64,000 bases of DNA from Chaetorhynchus papuensis. Taxonomy: Eukaryota; Chordata; Aves; Passeriformes; Rhipiduridae. The translations under genes and the position numbers were made by a program. Positions 60,047 to 64,000 of the stretch are shown here, in pieces (the first letter of the stretch is position 1; every line of letters starts with the position of its first letter). The DNA is taken from positions 124,001 to 188,000 of the forward strand of contig VWYX01000671.1 of the NCBI GenBank assembly GCA_013396525.1, in the 5' to 3' direction. Under the pieces are notes generated by a model. It had not been told where the DNA came from. It did not search any database and saw only the letters and a list, made by a program, of their open reading frames with translations.

Positions 60047-60076
60047 CTCTCTAATGTCAGCAGAGACATTAGAGAG
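60047..60076. repeat. Perfect 12-bp inverted repeat
   Basis: CTCTCTAATGTC at 60047-60058 and GACATTAGAGAG at 60065-60076 pair without mismatch around the loop AGCAGA. No terminator-like T-run or RNA polymerase III box was seen beside it. Confidence 0.85.
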
Positions 60077-60801
60077 GAAACGTCAAAAGAGATGGTGAAA
60101 TTCTTTTTCTTTTTTTCTAAGAGCACTGGAAAGAGCAGAGAAAATTAAAAAGAAGCCAGGGCACCTTCCTTGTTGTTGAATTAACTCTGCTATGGCAATG
60201 ATACAGCTGCTCTTTTCTTAAAGTTCACAGCTCCTGCTAATTCTCTCACTCTTTATCACTTTAAAGAAGACGTAACAGCCTATCACACCCGTAATTCACT
60301 GGCTGGGACACCTTAAGCACATTTTTGCATTGTTCTCATTGCAATGAACTCTAAAGGAGATGTTATAGTTCAACACACCTGATCACATTTAATCAACAAG
60401 CCATAGATAAAAATCTCTGAGTGCCATGAAATGGATAAAAGAACATTATCAGTCATGGGGTGTTTTTTTTAATAAAATTATTCTTAAAATAACAGCTCTC
60501 TTAGGCTCAAACCTAACAGAGAACAGAGGATTAGGGCAGTGCTGAGGCATGAACAGAATTGCTGAGAATGGTGCAATTCACTTATTTTAAGGCAACGGAA
60601 CAGAAAATGGTGATGTTATAATGTTCTGCAACAGGAAAAAATGGGTTGCAAGAGATTTCATGCAACAATTTCCAGTAGCATTGGCAATGGCTCTGCACTG
60701 ATCCCGTGTTTCTCAATCCCCATCCATTAGCTACATACGCTTGTCAAATGGTTTGCTGCATAAATTAGGCTGGATGGTGTTATCCAGATGAAAGAGTGAT
60801 G
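60077..60801. other. No gene seen
   Basis: AT-rich flank of the next LTR, without recognisable repeats or exons. Confidence 0.55.
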
Positions 60802-60807
60802 TGTGTA

Positions 60808-61178
60808 TGTTGATGCTGACAGAGCTTTAGCAGTGAAATTCTTCAGCTCTCTAGTATTCTGTGAGAACTCAGTCTTTCCCATACATGCTACGAAAAACAA
60901 AGTTACCAGTGTTTACTAATATTTGCACCTGCACTTGTTTTTCCCAGATTGTTATGATTTCAGTTAGAAAAACACTTGCCTGCTACGTGCTAGAAGTTGG
61001 ATCAGCCCCTCAGGGTGGGTGGCTGGCCAGAAGAACCAATTACTTTATGCCATCTAACTCACTTTGCAAACTAACATATAAAAACCTCGGAAAATTAGTA
61101 AAACTTGGCTCAGTTTGCCTCTTTTCTACTGATTTGGACTCGTGTGGTTTTTCTATGCGTCCGCGTTACACAGTGACA
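60808..61178 (+). mobile_element. Solo LTR, short class II-like family, copy D
   Basis: A 371-bp copy in the same orientation as copy A, starting TGTTGATGCTG and ending AGTGACA. The flanks are TGTGTA at 60802-60807 and TGTATA at 61179-61184, a 6-bp duplication with one change. ATATAAAAACC at about 61076 is the TATA region. The diverged duplication and the loss of several family CpGs suggest it is older than copies A and B. A 130-codon plus frame at 60861-61253 merely runs through it. Confidence 0.9.
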
Positions 61179-61184
61179 TGTATA

Positions 61185-64000
61185 TATCATTATCAAGGTG
61201 ATGGTTATAACTTCCAATCACCTACTGTACTTCAACATTTCATTTGTCTTTGAGGACCCAAACAGAGGCTTGAAATGCAAAGGGGAGATGATGAGTCAGC
61301 CCAAGAGAGGTCCCATGGTATTACCACATCAGTTTGACAGACCCCAGAGCTTATTATATTTGGACAAGTGTCACCTGTATATTTGAATGCTTTTCTGAGA
61401 CAACTCCCCTGGGCAAATGAAAGATTCAGCCATTCCTACCCCTGAGTCTGATTTGCTGTCATTCTGGCTACAAGGAACAGGAAAGTCCCCTAGAAATAAC
61501 AGCCAAAGCATTATAGGACTGGGGATGGATTAGAAAGAAGTTATTGCTGGCACTTCCTATTCTCTCTTGGCCCACACAGCTATTTATTATTCACTTTCCT
61601 CAGGGTCTGGATTTATCTGATGACTGACATTCCAATACAAATTGAAATTTAAGCTTTAGGTTTATGTACATAGTTGCCTCTTCAGGCTGAGGCAGTGTGA
61701 GTTAAGGGTGAGTCCCTCAATGTCAAGCAGAAGAGAAGCCAGACTGTGAGGGAAGAAAGTAGTATTATATTTGGCAGATGTTCTCAGTCCTCACAGCAAA
61801 GACATGACACTTACAGTAAGTAGAATTTCCTACAAATTAATGAAATGTTCTGCAAACTTTCCTGTCTGTCCTTTTAAGTCTTTGAGGTTTTTACACTCTG
61901 GAAATGATAACAAGCACTGGAAAGTTGGAGGCCGGTTAATGTTGTCACAGGAGAATAATATACAATGAATTCTGTCTAAATGAGCACCTGATATGAAAGA
62001 CGTACAATGATAAGGCTCAGAAATCCATATTCGCTCTCCACTGCGCTGCTCTCCAGTGGTAATATTTATATGCAGATAGCCATGTAAATGAATATCTTAT
62101 GAATAACTCAAAGTCAGACAGAAAAACAAATCCTTCTGTAAATAGATAAAACAAATTACAAGATGTCTTTTAGGATGATCTTTTTTGAAGTCATTGCACT
62201 TGAGGGGCAAAGGGGGAGCTCGGCATTTTGCAAATACTCTAAAAATGAACGGGGAGAGACACCTTCCCCTTTCCCATCCTCACACTGGGTTTTTTGTTTC
62301 ATATGGCACAGAAGGGGATTAGGTACAACCTGAAAGTCAGGAGTGTGATATTTAACCCCCTATGTCATCCCCATACACGATCCTAATGAGGATGGAACCA
62401 GCCCTGCTGGTCCTCATTGTGGCTATGGAAATCACAGGCACTATGGCAGCTGGCAGATTTTCCCTTGGTTTACAGAGAAATGGAAGAAAAATCACTTGGT
62501 CCTGTGGACCAGACTGTGAGTTTAACAAAGACCTTTCCTGTGGTCTGTGAAGGACATAGGGCTGAATTCCCTGGCATCTAAAGCCCGATCAAGGGAATAC
62601 AAAGGTTAAATTGGGTCATTGCTATTATACGGGATTATATTGTCAGCTTTCATGCTTCTCTTCAGCTGCTGACAGCAGTTGCATGGACAATTTTGTTTTA
62701 AATAGAAAGGAGTTAAAAACAATTGTTTAGGTTGCAAGGTCAGGCACCATGTTTAAGTTTCCACAGGCATATTAAGTTGTGCCTGCTGGTTACTCCCTGC
62801 TCTTCCCTGAATGAAGAGAGGTCCTGGAGGGGGAAAGGGAGTTACTGAATTATTCAGGTAAAAGCTGCAAGATGGAAAATGAAGGTTTTATCACAAATTT
62901 ACTTGTCTTTTTCACACCATTTTCATACCCAGCAAATGTACTGCATCAGCAGGTAAAAATCCCCCTGCTATGCCCTCGCCACAAGTCAGCCTTTAGATGA
63001 AAATGTCCTTGTCATGAAAACATCACTGTGCTTGGCCTCCCCTTAATGAGTGGTCAGAGAGCAGGGCTCACACGTGGCAGATGAGAAAGTGGAGCTAATG
63101 CTGTGGCAATACCTATTGTACAGAGCAATTAATTATTTGAGCCACTTCTCTCACCTGGATCCTCCTAGGCTCAGTAAAATCCAAGCAAGTCATCCAAAAT
63201 GTGCCCCCCCTGTGGGCTTCAGATCTGGGGACCGCATTTACCTTTTGATCTCCACCAAAGGAACGTTTATCTAAATATAAAATTAATTAATATCATGCAG
63301 CTAAATCTGAGCCCTGTGGATTACATTAAAGTTTATCCAGTAAGAGCAGGAAGCCCGATCCTCTGAATATAAATGACTGCATCATCTGCATGAGATTTAA
63401 TTGAGAAAACTGAGTCGAAAAGGCAAATTAAATACCAAGAACACAACAGATTTTCCACACAGAGACACCGTGGGAAGTGAAAAACCATCTGTACAGAGAA
63501 GAACAGAATGAGATTTTTGCATCATGTCAGCCAGATAATATTTTCTCGTTCATCAACTATCTATCTTAAACATTTTGGTAAGACAGATAAATTAATGTAC
63601 TTTTGACTATCACCTGACATTAGTTAAGATGATGAAAAGATCATTGCAAACTCAAAATGACACATGAATTTTAAATGGTTTCAAATTTACATTATTTCTC
63701 TAATCTTGTCTGTTCTGAGACAGACAGAAATGCACATTGAAAGGAGTGTTATTTAGAATTCCTATCAAACTTTTAGTCTGGGAAAACAATTCTGGAGCCA
63801 TAGACTTCCACAACTCTTAAGTTTTCACACGACTAGTTTTCTAAAAAATGTACCAACAGTATCATTAGGCCAATGAAATTAACCCTACTGTTAATAAATA
63901 TACTTAAAAATTATGTTTCCCAGCATATGTTCCAAAACTTCAGAAACGCTGCCATCTGTTTTTGCCTGGATTCTGAAATAGCCACAGTCAAGTGATACTG
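61185..64000. other. No gene seen; possible conserved block near 63.4 kb
   Basis: No mobile element was recognised. 63360-63450 is a low-repeat stretch with ATTA-type sites that could be conserved. A short frame at 62362-62550 has no recognisable domain. Confidence 0.5.

Noticed and set aside
60861..61253. 130-codon plus frame
   Set aside because: It lies almost wholly inside solo LTR copy D. It is a by-product of the repeat.

Overview
The window looks like AT-rich, gene-poor nuclear DNA from a bird, probably a songbird. No long open reading frame has the character of a multi-domain protein. The recognisable repeats are avian: CR1 LINE 3' ends, a long ERVL-type LTR of a kind common in birds, and four copies of a short LTR family with 6-bp (one 7-bp) target duplications. 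A run of exactly 100 N at 18102-18201 marks an assembly gap. The species assignment is inference from repeat types, not a database match.

Layout. 1-17.8 kb is non-coding-looking DNA with a perfect 61-bp tandem duplication (1965-2086), a 23-bp minisatellite (2791-2865), three 44-bp repeats (8108-8239), two CR1 fragments (10855-11030 and 16450-16515) and one candidate coding exon on the plus strand (15169-15441). 17.85-18.45 kb is a CpG island broken by the gap. It holds the best gene start in the window: a minus-strand ATG at 18231 in a YY1-like context, with a CTCF-like motif just upstream. If that start is real, the first 18 kb is the first intron or body of a minus-strand gene, and the sequence above 18.45 kb is its upstream flank or belongs to a divergent transcript. 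18.5-49.5 kb is intergenic or intronic, with microsatellites and one solo LTR (29989-30366). 49.5-64 kb is richer in retroviral LTRs: a degenerate LTR-like block (about 49620-50096), solo LTRs at 54237-54574, 58162-58530 and 60808-61178, and an ERVL-type LTR (57814-59520) into which one of the short LTRs has jumped.

No tRNA, rRNA, CRISPR array, operon or retroviral gag/pol/env reading frame was recognised. I found no convincing new biological system. The points most worth checking are the gap-interrupted promoter and first exon, the orphan exon, the dated nested LTR insertion and two unusually good inverted repeats (51636-51735 and 60047-60076). Most open reading frames here are chance or run through repeats.
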